Below are positions 11,808 through 23,229 of a stretch of DNA of 64,000 nucleotides, piece after piece. Location of the stretch: contig JAPDOI010000149.1 in assembly GCA_029168955.1 (NCBI GenBank), positions 1,295,501-1,359,500 on the forward strand. The letters run 5' to 3'. Within the stretch, counting starts at the first letter, position 1, and each line of letters opens with the position of its first letter. Origin of the DNA: Aplectana chamaeleonis (taxonomy: Eukaryota > Nematoda > Chromadorea > Rhabditida > Cosmocercidae). The notes beneath the pieces were generated by a model. The model was not told the DNA's origin. It made no database searches and saw only the letters and a program-made list of their open reading frames with translations. The position numbers were made by a program, and so were the translations under genes.

Positions 11808-12235
11808 AGGTAGTGTTCACGAAGAAAAAGTTGCACGTTTTTTGGCTAAAACGTAAGCTTTGGGTTCTTCTAAGAAGATTAAGAACGGAAGTGTGACGAA
11901 AAACGGCCGGTAAGTGGGTGAAAATCTCGTGGGCCAGCCAACCCATTGGGCCACTCCGCCCATGTCCAATAACAGTTGCTCTGAATTCGTGGTTAGATGA
12001 GCGATGGTTTCCGATAAAAAGCCCCGTTCTTCCCTTTATTCTCAACGTCTCTCTTTACTCAGATCAACTCGCAAACATCGGCTGCAAAAAACGGGAGTTA
12101 CAAGCCTCGTACAACTCGTCCACAATGCTTCCCTTGCTGAATTTCGAAAGGCCATAACTCCGTTTCCAGGGGGTCTTGTACGATTCCAGGGACATCATTG
12201 AAATCAGCATGGGACCGTTTTCGTGAAAACTGCCT
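11808..12235. mobile_element. TTAA MITE, complete copy of the second subfamily
   Basis: It runs from AGGTAGTGTTCACGAAG to TTCGTGAAAACTGCCT with TTAA on both sides (11804-11807 and 12236-12239), 428 bp. It is colinear with 1871-2350. Confidence 0.75.
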
Positions 12236-12239
12236 TTAA

Positions 12240-13467
12240 ATCAGCTCTACTTACTTCGGCCAAGCCGTTCTGGCCTTAGCCAAATTTAGACCTTTTTAGG
12301 GAATGCCTGAGGCATTTAGCAGGTTTTATGTATGGGATATTGGAACACTGTCCTCCCCCTAGAACATATTAAAAATGCATCCCGAAACTCCATCTGATGT
12401 AGGCAACCCTTCCTTGTTAGTCATGTCGTATTCCATGCAATATCTGCCAGTTACTATGAGCCTGACGTTTTAATAGCCTTTATAGGAAGAAAATCCTATA
12501 TATTAGAAGCTACTTGAAAGCCTCAGGTTGACAATAGTCACCACCACGATTAACTAGGCTGTAGGCTTCTCCATTGCCGGCGATAGTTCTGTTAATTCCT
12601 CTCCATTTGAAGTTTCCGTACAAATCAATGCTAGAGATTCAAAAGATGGGCGTCTTCTCGAGCAAGGCGAAAGGTGATAGGCCCGCAAAGGATTCTCTGA
12701 AAGGAGCATGCGGCCAGCGCGTCCCGGCCTAGTTGATCCGGGGACGATTAGCAAAACGTACAGTTCACACCGCAATCAGCAGCGCGCGGTTTAGGTTATA
12801 ACCGGAGTCACAATCTTTACTGTTAGCAAGTAGTAGGCTCAAGGATTTCAATTTCGCTCATTTCAAACTACGATTGAATGACTACCCTTGTGAGGCTACA
12901 GGAATGGAGTGAGACTAGTCTAGTTGAATGCAGTGCTCACGGTAAAAGCAGCCTTCGAATTTTCAAATCAAGAGCTCCGAGGGGCATGTTGATCAAATGC
13001 GCAGAATGAGTGGCGTTTGACTGGTACACGCAGCGCGCGTGCGGAGGTCCACTGCGCTCTCTTCGTCGTTGGAGCGCCGCGTGCAGTGCGCTAGCCAGCT
13101 GGACTGCTCTTGGGCTCTTCCCTTTCTGCGTATTTGGCCTAAAAGCTGGCACGAGGCTAATCACAGCAACAATGTCGGCTAGAAACAAGCAATAAATCGA
13201 TCCCAAAGCTTGAGTGTGGCTTACCCGCCCCACTCACCTCCCCTGTGGCTACCGAGGAAGTGGGTGGAGCGAGTACACTACGTGCAAGTTTCGGGCCGTA
13301 TATTGCTATTGGTTGCTCGTTTTGAGCCTGTTTCCCCACTGTTGTTGCAATGGGCCTGGAACCCTTGGATTTCTGGTGGAAAGTTTAATACGGTTTTAAT
13401 CGTTGCCTTCAAAGATTTTTAATTTTTTTCTTCTCTACACCATTTCCTGGCAAACCCAGCTCTGCCA
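12240..13467. other. Unassigned stretch
   Basis: No conserved coding region was recognised. Several ORFs of 60-100 codons overlap each other on opposite strands around 12550-13420. None carries a domain I know. GC content rises around 13020-13330. Confidence 0.3.
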
Positions 13468-13471
13468 TTAA

Positions 13472-13948
13472 AGGCACAGCCCAACCTCAGTATCGATTTT
13501 CTGGTTTTCAGCCTATCTTGATAAAGGTCCCACGCTGATTTCAATGATATCTCTGAAATCGTTTAAAACCCCCTAGGACCGGAGTTATGGCTCCCCAAAA
13601 ATTGAGTTACGGAATCATGGTGGACGAGTTTTCCGGGGCTTGTAACTTCCGTCATTTGCAACCTGTGTATGCGAGTCGACCAGAATAAGGAGAGAGGCCG
13701 AGAATGAAAGGAAGAACGGGTCTATTGATCAGAAATCATCTCTCATCTGACCACGATTGAGCTCGAAAGATCGTAAAAGGGGCGTGCCAAAGTGGCTTCC
13801 GGGTGTGGGCGCCCCAGGGTGGCTTCCTCCTATATCTCGCTTATTCAGAGGAATCGAGAGCTCGCACTTGGCAGGTGTTATATACGGTGGGTCTACTTCA
13901 CAACTGTATGTAAATCTCAGATTTCGTCCCTGAGCTTGGACTGTGCCT
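13472..13948. mobile_element. TTAA MITE (AGGCACAG subfamily)
   Basis: The left end AGGCACAGCCCAACCTCAG and the right end CTGAGCTTGGACTGTGCCT are inverted repeats, flanked by TTAA at 13468-13471 and 13949-13952. The right TTAA is shared with the next element. Confidence 0.7.
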
Positions 13949-13952
13949 TTAA

Positions 13953-14428
13953 AGGCAGTGTCCACGATGAAAATCGTTCTTCTGTTTTTCAGCCTGTCTT
14001 GAAAACGGTCCCATGCTGATTCCAACGATGTGTCTGAAATCGTACACGACCTTCTGGGATCAGAGTTATGGTCCCTTAAAAATTGAGCTAGAGAAGCATT
14101 GTGGAAGAGTTTTCCGAGGCTTGTAACTCCCGTCTTTTGCAGCCGATGTATGCGAGCTGACCTGAGTAAAGAGAGAAGTCGAGAATGAAGGGAGGAACGG
14201 GGCTCTTGATCAAAAACCATCGCTCATTTCGCGATTTCGAGTGTTCCTTCGTTCACGTCGAGAAACTCGACCGCGAGCGAAAGGGCTAGCGCGAGCGGAC
14301 TTCGGAGCCGTATGGAGCTCTTTCTGGCTCGTTTTCGTTTGTTCTTTCGACCCCAGTGCTCTAATGAGACTCTGAATTTTCGATTTCCGGCCAAAAACCG
14401 AGGACGAAATTTATCGTGGACCCTGCCT
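13953..14428. mobile_element. TTAA MITE, complete copy
   Basis: It runs from AGGCAGTGTCCACGATG to TATCGTGGACCCTGCCT, with TTAA at 13949-13952 and 14429-14432, 476 bp. It has the same body as 5078-5563. Confidence 0.8.
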
Positions 14429-14432
14429 TTAA

Positions 14433-16035
14433 GTCAACCTTTGATTTCAACTAGTGATCTCGAAATCGGAGATTTCATTGACCACTGCCTTTAATGACCG
14501 CTGTGAATATTGATCAACTTTTAAAAAACCGGACAAAGTGTTTGTAGAATTGATAATTTTCCTGTAACAATTATTACCATTAGCCAACCAACCGACGATA
14601 AGTGGGCCTATATACACGAGTTCTCCACTGGTTCATGAGTCTAAATAAGGCAGCTTTTGCGCTACAGCTTTGATATAACTTGGTTTTGTAATCTTAGAAC
14701 TTGCAGTAATCTGTAGTGTAGTAACACCTGTGCAGTAATATCAAGATCTCCAGTAAGATGTATGTTTACCGAATCCTTTCACCAACACACAAGCGAGGGG
14801 CGTGGCCCCAGAACAGAGTCTGTGCGCCGATCGACCCAACAGCCAGTCGGCTGTCCCGCAGGCTCTCTGGGACCCATTCCGCACAATGGATGGGTCGAGC
14901 CTTCCCCCTCCTTGACAAAGGCGGTTCCCCGGGCTTCCCCTTTTCTCTCGATATCTAAACACCACCTCCTTTTATATCATTATTGTCTCATATGTAACTG
15001 CAATATATCATGTTTATTAAAACTGCATCCATAAATCTAACAACGAGAAGTGTTCGTGTTGTGTAGGAAAAAGGTTATGTAAAATATCACACTGATAGAG
15101 TCTATGTGAATCTACTCTTGAGAACAAAAAGAGGTTCTGAGTTCTGAGGAGTTCATTACCAGGCGTCGAGAATGACGTCTCTCGTCTCCTGGTTCTTCTA
15201 AATGAAACTATAGCGGATGGAAAACATCATGAACGGGAAATCTTCGTCGACGGTAGACGCTAAGGGGACGCCTTTGGCATCTGTCCGTAACAAATCGGTA
15301 TGCCTCTGAAAAAGGGTTTTTTGCAATTTTGGCATTCTTGAAGGGTTAAGAATTTGATGATTGAGAAAAGACATCTGGAGGCTCCCAAACAATTTAGAAC
15401 TCGAACGAATTTCTCTGAATAACCAGTCGAGATGTTTTCACAAGTTACCGATTGGAAGGGTACAATTATACATTGAATGAGCCGGAACCAGAGGCTGGAA
15501 CTAGTCAAAATAATTATTTGTAGCAGCTCCGAATCGCTGACCAACAGAGATTGCGGTGAGGGCGAATCCTGTTGTTTCAACGATATTTTGCCGAAAATTT
15601 TCCGTTTTAGACGAAAATTTCGGCAACGGCAACGACAAACCCCAAAAATGGCAGCAATTGCCGCACACCCCTGTTCCGCGGGCTTCTCTGACTCATCAGC
15701 CTGCTGACTAGTGTAGCGGTGGCGTCGCGGTGATATCGCGAAGCCGGCGCGAAACTGTTGCGAGGCCCACGCTTCGCTATCGCGGTACCGTTCATGATTG
15801 CGGTGCCGTTGCTGTACTGTTGCGGACAAGAAGGAATCTTCCAAGATTCCGGAGCCGTTGCTACAGTGTCGCGGCACGGCCCCCGTCCCGCCACGGCCAA
15901 TGCAAATTTTCTAAGAGTACATTGATCAAAAGTCTTGTCAAGTTACACGTAAGATAGCTTCAAGTTACTTGTGAATTCAAAGTAAGTCGCGTGAAGCCAT
16001 CATGCAACTAGCGTTACAGTCTCAGGTAACTTGAT
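14433..16035. other. Unassigned stretch
   Basis: A solo MITE end (CCACTGCCTTTAA near 14485-14496) lies at the left. The region 15600-15900 is GC-rich with repeated GGCAACGG and GCCGTTGC words and could form a hairpin. No protein domain was recognised in the ORFs crossing it. Confidence 0.3.
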
Positions 16036-16039
16036 CATA

Positions 16040-16265
16040 AATTTCTAAGTGGGAGTGCGCGAAGCGCCAGAAGAGTGAGCTGGATTTCACCTGGAGTGCG
16101 CCAAGCGCCGGCGAAAATGTGTGGGACTCGACTAGGAGCGCGCGAAGCGACGGGAAGAAAAGTGTGCGGGATTCTAGTGGGAGTGTGCCAATCGCCGGGA
16201 AAACTGTGTTGGACCGACTTGGTGTGCTGCACGCGCCGGGAAAATTGTGTGGGACCCAACTGATT
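16040..16265. repeat. Short GC-rich tandem repeat, unit about 45-55 bp
   Basis: About four diverged units contain GTGGGA/CTGGAGTG, GCGCGAAGCG or GCGCCGG, then GGGAAAA and GTGTGGGA. The vocabulary (GTGGGAGTG, GTGTG) resembles the minisatellite at 5605-7580. The relationship is inferred by eye. Confidence 0.55.
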
Positions 16266-16756
16266 CTGCATTGATTCGATTATTCTAAGCGTTACAATCC
16301 AAGCCTAGAAGTATGTACGCCACGTTGGTGGGCACCTTGTTCAATAAAGTATAGGATATGCCCAAGCTTTTTGGTAGGAACAGTCACCAGGGGAGGATTA
16401 AGAATTTCGCTGAATGAATTTCCGATTTCTGCCTTCCGATGGTTTTTTGGCGTTCCGATTTCCAAAAATGATAAGGTCGTTCCGATTTCCAAAATTCAGA
16501 AAAAAAATTTCCCTCATCCCTGATGGCAGCTCCTGCTCACAACGAGCGTTAGTATTCCATGTTTGCCGTTGAGTACTAACGCTACTGTGCCGACGTACTA
16601 CCCCACGACTGTCTGAGGGAGATCTTTTTGGACGAGCAAAGTGGGTGAGTCAAGATCTATTTGTGACTCTTTCTGTTCTACAACTAAAGCTGTCTTGCAA
16701 AAAAAATCGGCGATCTGCTGAGTGGATGCAACGCGTCTCAACTCGAGGGTGCTCAT

Positions 16757-17869
16757 CAGGGATGTGCGTAATTACGACTAACGACTAACGAATTTAACGA
16801 CTAACGGGCTTTTTGGGTGTTACGACTAACGACTAACGAAATTAAAAATATTTTCGTAAGCGATCCCAAAATTTGTTAGAAAGTCAGTATCGATACATAT
16901 GTATTGCCCTGTTGGTTGTTTTAGATGTATGGTACAACATAGCCATGGCCTTCAGTATTCAGCTTTTCTACTGAGACTGCTTTACAGTTCTGTAACCCCC
17001 ACAGTAAAACCTCAACCGAACGTTACGCAAGGTTAGGCGCAGCATTTATGCGAGTTCGCGTCGGTCGCGCTACTTTATGGTAGGCTCGCTGAACCGGTTC
17101 CGGCAGTGACCGGCTCCAGCGGAGATTTTTGTAGAGGACACTATCAGAGGTGATAATATGGAGCGGTGCCTGCAGACCACAACTGCCTAACGACGGGAAC
17201 TGTATCCGATGATTGGATTGTAAAGGGGCCGTCCTTCCATTTTCAGTCATAAATTCGAGAAATGGGATTTCTATAAAGTGGTGCTGGGAACTCACAGGGG
17301 TTAATTTTTAACTTGGGTGCTAATTTTTTCCGGTCTTTCCCCATTATGAGAACAAGCTCTAAACCACGCAAGCGCTCGGATCGCGACGCTGAGCAAAGAA
17401 CAAATAGTGCTAAGTCGGCGCAATTCTCCGTGTTGTCACCACCAGGTAGATCTCAAATAACATCATATAACGCAGAATAGCAAATTTTGCTCTGGACATA
17501 AGCAGATTTCAAGATTTCCTCGGTTTCCCATGTTGTTTCTTTTCTTACCGAAAAATGACAAAAATCGATAAACACACACTCTCGAGTATTAGGCTTTCGC
17601 GCATTTTTTAATTATGCATATGTAGGTTTGCAGTTTGAACTAGGTTCTCTAACAAGGAGTGATTTGTGTCTTCAGTGGCCATGAATGTTTTGGAAAACAT
17701 ACATCTCTTCATGCCTTCCTTTTTTTCTATTCATAAGGACTTTTTTCTGCCTCAACTGTGCTTGCTTTCAAAGCCTAGATTTTTTAACGACTAACGACTA
17801 ACGAGGGTTTTGGCCGGTTGAACGACTAACGACTAGCGAATTACAAAGATTCTATTACGCACATCCCTG
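16757..17869. mobile_element. hAT-like DNA element with perfect 8-bp target duplication
   Basis: The terminal inverted repeats are CAGGGATGTGCGTAAT and its exact complement ATTACGCACATCCCTG. The direct duplication GTGCTCAT flanks both sides (16749-16756 and 17870-17877). CAGGG ends with an 8-bp duplication are characteristic of hAT elements. Subterminal ACGACTAACG motifs recur near both ends, as hAT transposases usually require. No transposase is visible in the 1,113 bp, so it is non-autonomous. An exon-like ORF at 17346-17455 opens with MRTSSKPRKRSDRD and ends at a GT donor. Confidence 0.85.
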
Positions 17870-18152
17870 GTGCTCATGCTTCTGATGCTAGCTCCGAATC
17901 CATTTTGAGCAATTTCAAAACATTTGAGAATTTTTATCTCCTGCCAAACCTTTCAGAAATAATTCCACAAGATTTTTCAAAAATGTCAATTACACTATGT
18001 ATGTAACAAACTTTGACTTTATTTCTGTTCCCGGGTTGAAATTGTGTTTCCCTAATCCGTTAGGTCTAGAACAGACAGGAAATCGCTGTTATCCCAGGAA
18101 ACTTCGCTTTTGGGACTAGTACATTGAAATTTGGAAAACCGCGTCTTTATGT

Positions 18153-19145
18153 GAGACAATTTTTGTTCCTGGCTTCTAAGTGTTATATTTCAATTGTTTA
18201 TGTCTAATGTATGTGAAAAATGACTTAATTACGCACAAACTTTGCTTACACGATGACAGCACGAAGCAAACTCGTTTTTTTGTGAAAATAGAAAGATTTT
18301 TATTCATTTTCGGCACTATGATCAGGTAAAAACAAAAAATGCACAAGGAATAGACCAACACATTCGGAAACCACTTAACAAGGTTCAGAAATGTGTAGAC
18401 ATTCTAGATATACGATTTTACTGTCACTCTCTCGAAGTTGCACCCAAATGTAGTCCCCTCATGGTTTCGTTATACTGTCCTTGGTAACGACGTTCAAAGT
18501 CCAGTATCTTGATGAAAGGACCCGCCTTGCTCGTTGAATTTGTCAAGGTGCGAATCAGTGATATGGACTTTCAAAGATATTCTGCATCCCACTTTGGCGT
18601 AATTCTTTATGAGTGTGCACCAACTTCACATAGCTTTCAGCTTTGTGATCACTTAGGAAGCCGTGAACAACTGCAACGAAATTGCTCCAAGCCGTTCTCT
18701 CCGTCCTGCTAAACAGCTTTGCGGAATCCTCACATTTTATGATCCTCCTGATCTGTGATCCGACGAATATACCAGTTCTGACCTTAGCCTCGGACAGAGT
18801 CGTTGCCAAGGACATTAACGAACCCATGGGGGGACTAAATTTGGGAGCAATTCGAGAGAGTGATTCACAGTACAATCGTTAATCTAGAAAATCTACACAT
18901 TTCTGAACCTTGTTGAGTGCTTTCCGACTGTGTTCGTCTATTCCTTAAGCATTTTTTTGTTTTTACCTGTTCATGATGCCGAAAATGAATAAAAATCTTT
19001 CTATTTTCACAAAAAAACGGGTTTTCTTCGTGCTGTTGTAGTGGTAGCAAAGTTTGTTCTAAATTAAGTAATTTTTCTACATACTTCGGACATAAGCAAT
19101 CAAAATATAGCACTTACAAGCCAGGAACAAAAATCTTGTTACAAA
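18153..19145. repeat. Foldback of about 1 kb with arms of about 350 bp
   Basis: The left arm (about 18153-18500) contains TTTTTGTTCCTGGCTT, GAAAATAGAAAGATTTTTAT and TTGCACCCAAATGTAGTCCC. These recur inverted in the right arm (about 18790-19145) as AAGCCAGGAACAAAAA, ATAAAAATCTTTCTATTTTC and GGACTAAATTTGGGAGCAA. The arms are clearly diverged, and the unpaired centre is about 18500-18790. No conserved protein was recognised. Confidence 0.75.
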
Positions 19146-19149
19146 GTGT

Positions 19150-19855
19150 TATCTGCCTTTTTCGCGGGGCCAAATTTTCGGGAGTCGGCTAGGGGATAGG
19201 GACAATATTTTTCAACCTGAAATTTGACGCAGAATTCTATGGGAATTCCGGAAACAACAATTCAACAATAATTCATCAGCAAAGTAAGAAAAGTTACGGG
19301 CCGAAAAAAAAATGTCAATCAGTAATTAATTGAGGATATTTTTAACCCAAAAAGTTTAATGACCTCGACACGCCCTCCGACATGGAATATTCTGGGGTTT
19401 CTGAACGCAATCATGGCAAGACACCTTAGACCATTCCAGAGCTAGCTTATACGGCTGTCGAGTCTTTCTGAAAGAGAAAACTATTTTCACATTTTTGTCG
19501 GGATCCTATCAGGATTTCACAGCTTTTCTTGGGCGAATTCTTCCCTTCCGTACTTCGACTCATGGGGCGAATGTTGGTAGAGCCCTGCCACAATCCAAAA
19601 AAACTCCCCTCTTTCTGCCGGCCGACCACGCGTCACCATCACGGATGTGCGGAAAAATTATTTTTGGAAATAGAAAACGGAAAACAGAAAATCTAGTTTG
19701 ACATAAAACAGAAAACAATCTCCAAAAATGGGCAGAAAACAGAAAAATTTCAAAAATCAATAAAGCGTGTTCAGCGTACACTAAACGAAATTTTTCGAAA
19801 CATTGAGCTTTTTTTTACATTTTTTGAGTGATCTATGCTTCATTCATTAAATTTT
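19150..19855. other. Unassigned AT-rich stretch
   Basis: No gene is recognised. Short ORFs at 19447-19781 overlap on opposite strands and have no known domain. CGGAAAACAGAAAA-type words near 19676-19745 form a small local repeat. Confidence 0.3.
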
Positions 19856-20126
19856 CAAAACCTTGCGGTTGGCCAGAGCAAAAAGTATAGACGCTCAAGA
19901 ATTGCAGATTATGAGTGCTATGATATGACAAATGTTCATCAAATCTTCCTTTTCCCAGGCAATAAAAGCTCGATTATTTATTAGAAGCTCAATACATATG
20001 TCTGTACAAGGAGTACGAATTGAAGTCGGAGCGAGCTTTCCGTTCCTGAGTGTACATATTTTGACACTTATTGCGGGATAACTGCTGGTTTGAACACTGT
20101 ACTACTCCTCAGAGCTGAAAGTCACG

Positions 20127-22076
20127 GGTGTGCTGCGTTATGCCCGAAATGGGCGGGGCGGGGGCGGAGTCGGCTGTCACCAACTGCCCAGGTGGCCGTT
20201 CGTAAACGGAGGTGCGAGGAACGCAATTATAGCGTATCACTCACTACGACAGCGTCGACTATCTAACAAATCATTCAAGCCAACTGACGAGGAGGAAAAA
20301 GGAGAAAAAATAAAGTGTGGTGAGATAGGGCAATATCAACTGTAAAGGAGTTCGAGAAAAGTAGACTTGGAACCGAATCGAATTAATAGTTGAACAAGAA
20401 TACAGGAGTACTTGGAATACTCGGGATTTGAATATTCTATTTGTTCGGGAGTTTCACACTGTAATTTTTAGAATATTGGATTTACTTGGTGAATTCAGTT
20501 TTTTTTTTCAAATACTCGACTCATATTTGATTCACTCGAGGGTTTGGATGATGTTTTTTTGCCAAATCGAGTCATTGATAACTTATTCAGTTTTTCGAAT
20601 TTCACGTCGGCAACGGCGTGCAATAAATAAATGAATAAATATTCATATTTCGGATAGTCGGTCTACTAGGAAAACTTTCTCAAAAACTGGGTCACGACAT
20701 TGAAGTATTTTTTGCCACCGATGAAAATGTTCCAGAATATGCATAGAATGACCGAAATAACTTTGAAAATTCAAATCGTTATTCCATTTATTCTCCGGAA
20801 ATTTTTAACTAATAGAACAAAAAAAAGGCTATCTGCAATAGAGCGCGAAAGCGAAAAGTCTTCGAATTGTGCGAAAATGAGTGGTATTTTTTGTGATTAT
20901 GGGTCACAAGTTTTAAGAATTATACTCATCCGACAATATCGTCTGTTGGAAGTTTCGCCCCCCCCCCCAAATGGGAATCACTGAGCAAAATTCAAGTCAG
21001 AAGGGGAGAAGTACTGTGCTTATCTGGGCCAAATTCCGATCCGCAATTGCGTCTCGACAAGCTTTGCAGCCGCACGCGCTCGAGTCAGTCGAGCTTCCAG
21101 CGCCAAAGCCGACTCGATGTAGGTTTTTTATACAGTTTTCTCCTATTTCGTTTAGTTTCCAGTTGCCAAAACCCACCTAGAGTCAACACATCGGCGGCTG
21201 CGGAGCTGTAAACTCTTCCGACTCGAAAGCGCGCGGCCGCAAAGCGTGTCAAGACGCAATGTCGGACCGGATTTCGGCCCAGAGAAGCACAGAAAATGAA
21301 ATTTCTGAAAACATAGCTTCCTGGCAAAAGTGACGATGTGGCGAAGCCATATCTCCGAGAAATTAAGGGCCAAAAATAGTTTTTAAATTATCTTGAAATA
21401 TCTTTAAAAATGATCTGGCGTGAAATAAGCTGAAGTAATAAAAAAGCTAGGAAATGAAGTTCGATCTCTCGTCTGTCACTACTTGTCCATAGTTGGTCTA
21501 TGATTGACCGCCAAATCGTATTTTTAGTCATTGCACTTCATTTCCTAGCTTTTTTATTACCTCATGTTATTTCATGCCGGGTGCTATGTGGGAAGGGGGG
21601 CCACTGTTGTATCGCACCTGGCCACGCCCATTTTTCCGTGCCACAATGACTCTCCTGAATTTGGCGGGGGAGGGAAACCCCAGGTAGGTGCTCAAATTTT
21701 GTGCGGCACAGTAAAATGGGCGTGGCCAAGTCCATCGCGCCATAGTGCCCCCCCCTTCCCACATAGCAGCTCATGCCGAATTATTTTAAAAGATTTTTCA
21801 AGATATTTAAAAAAAAATTTCACTTCTGATTTCTCGGAGATCGTCACTTTTGCCAGGAAGCTGATTTTTAAGGAATCCCTTCATAAAATTGAGTCGATTG
21901 GCTTGAGTAGCTCGTTAGCTGGTCGAAGATGTCGTAGTGAGAGCGACGCTATAATTGCGTTCTTCGCACCTTCGTTCGCGCCTCGGTTTACGACCGGCCA
22001 CCTGTGTAGTTGGTGACAGCCGACTCCGCCTCTGCCCCGCCCATTTCGGGCATAACGCTTACCTCCCGAAAGGGGT
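20127..22076. mobile_element. Mutator-like (MULE) non-autonomous element, long inverted repeats
   Basis: Arms of about 170 bp are inverted: GTTATGCCCGAAATGGGCGG at the left and CCGCCCATTTCGGGCATAAC at the right. They extend through TGGTGACAGCC and GCGTTCTTCGCACC-type blocks. The 9-bp word AAAGTCACG lies at both boundaries (20118-20126 and 22077-22085). Copy B of the host repeat has a single AAACTCACG at the equivalent point, which is the expected empty site. Long inverted repeats with a 9-bp duplication fit Mutator-like elements. A second inverted pair (about 21310-21570 and 21540-21875) and a hAT-type MITE are nested inside. Confidence 0.65.
21580..21770. mobile_element. hAT-type MITE (GGTGCTATGTGGG family), copy 1
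   Basis: The element is 191 bp, with ends GGTGCTATGTGGGAAGGGGG and CCCTTCCCACATAGCAGC. The 8-bp direct duplication TCATGCCG lies at 21572-21579 and 21771-21778. The interior is palindromic (GTGGCCACGCCCATTTTTCC and its inverse). Removing the element restores the symmetry of the surrounding foldback, which supports insertion. Confidence 0.85.
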
Positions 22077-22379
22077 AAAGTCACGCCCGTACCACCTGTG
22101 CCGCTAGAGTATAAATGACCTGACGCGTCGTTCGCTCCACCGTTGAGAACCTCTCGTACCTCTGTGGCAGAATTATCATCTGCCTCATAGGCTCACCATC
22201 AATTTCTTGGCGCTTCATCTTAACTGAATTCTGTGCCATCTGCGTAACGCAGACTGCGTTGCAGTGAATTAGAACACGTATTTAGAGTTTTGCGTGCATG
22301 GTACAGTTGGGGCCAACATTACCCCGCTCCATCAAAGCGGGTACGTTGGGGAGCGGGTATTCGTAGAGGCTTGACTCTG

Positions 22380-22960
22380 AGAGAAATTGCCGCTGCGGCT
22401 CCGCGATAGTGCCGCTTTGGCGCGTGCAGGCACCGAAGCGGCACTATCGCGGAGCCGCGGCGGCACTACCGCGGAGCTATAGCAGGGACCCGACAGTACC
22501 GCTTTGGCTCCGCGATAACGCCGCAGCGGCTTCGGGAGAGTGTCTGATATGAAGTGATTTAAGAATTATAAGACAACTAGAGGGGGTCTAAATGTAAGAA
22601 CAAAAATTCGCACCTGCGGTCGTTACGTCCTTTGTCTGATAAGGACAGAGGTTACCGCCGCTTTTGCGCACAAGGAAACACGGAATGTACCTCAAACTTG
22701 GGTATATTGAACCGGCGACAATTTCTTTTTACCACACAGGACAGTGCATCGAACTCCACGCGGGTTCGTTGCTGCATCCTCGCGGAGCCTAACGTTCTAA
22801 CGCGGAGCTGCTGCGGTACTATCGCCGCGATGTCGAGGCTCAAGGCACGGTAGCAGAATCGTCTGATCACGGAGCCGCTGCGGCACTATCGCGGAACTAT
22901 GGCGGCACAGTCGAGAATCGCGGTACTTTGTCGGCACTGACGCGGCACATTTTTTCAGAG
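22380..22960. repeat. GC-rich palindromic block, GCGGCACTATCGCGGAGC words
   Basis: GCGGCACTATCGCGGAGC(C) and its inverse GGCTCCGCGATAGTGCCGC recur several times. A strong hairpin is possible at about 22393-22530, with a second group at 22860-22915. It separates two parts of dispersed repeat copy A. No gene is recognised in it. Confidence 0.6.
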
Positions 22961-22974
22961 GAAAGGGTTTCGTG

Positions 22975-23220
22975 CTTATTTAGTGGGTTGCGGGGGGCCA
23001 GCCGACTTCCCAATGAGTGTCTTCATCTCCTTACATAAATCTGTTCTAAATTGAAGGATCCTGGAGGGTTGGTTGGTTTGGTTCACCTCGGCGAGGATCG
23101 AACCCGAACACGTACAGTGAACAGCACCGTCTCCTCCCACCACGCCACACGTGCCTTAATGTATAACCACTACAGCGAGAAAAAAGTGTCTAGCGTGGTA
23201 CAACTGCAGAGAGCCTTGGT
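22975..23220 (-). repeat. tRNA-derived SINE-like repeat, copy A
   Basis: Read on the - strand, it has an A-box-like TGGCGTGGTGGGAGGAG and a B-box-like GGGTTCGATCC spaced as in a tRNA gene, followed by an unrelated tail containing GGAGATGAAG and CCGCAACCC. The homologue at 43925-44880 has the same order. It cannot be a functional tRNA because the cloverleaf stems do not pair. The SINE assignment is inference from the box motifs. Confidence 0.5.
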
Positions 23221-23229
23221 GAAGAATCC

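Larger units (their letters stand above)
19860..23220. repeat. Dispersed repeat, copy A (interrupted)
   Basis: Segments 19860-20126, 22077-22380 and 22960-23220 are colinear with copy B at 43240-44880. Shared landmarks include GCCAGAGCAA, TTGAACACTGT(A/G)CTACTCC, GAGTATAAATGACCTGACGCG and the tRNA-like tail. Copy A is interrupted by the Mutator-like element at 20127-22076 and by a GC-rich palindromic block at about 22380-22960. A TATA-like word precedes the shared GACCTGACGCG. No protein is encoded. Confidence 0.7.

Noticed and set aside
12554..13422. Several overlapping ORFs of 60-98 codons on both strands
   Set aside because: No recognisable domain, no conserved splice structure, and mutual overlap.
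14741..15034. ORFs with CGTADWLLGRSAHRLC-like sequence
   Set aside because: I could not connect it to any protein family. Opposite-strand frames are equally open in this GC-rich patch.
22975..23220. A functional tRNA gene on the - strand
   Set aside because: A- and B-box-like motifs are present, but acceptor and anticodon stems do not pair and the sequence continues into a repeat tail.
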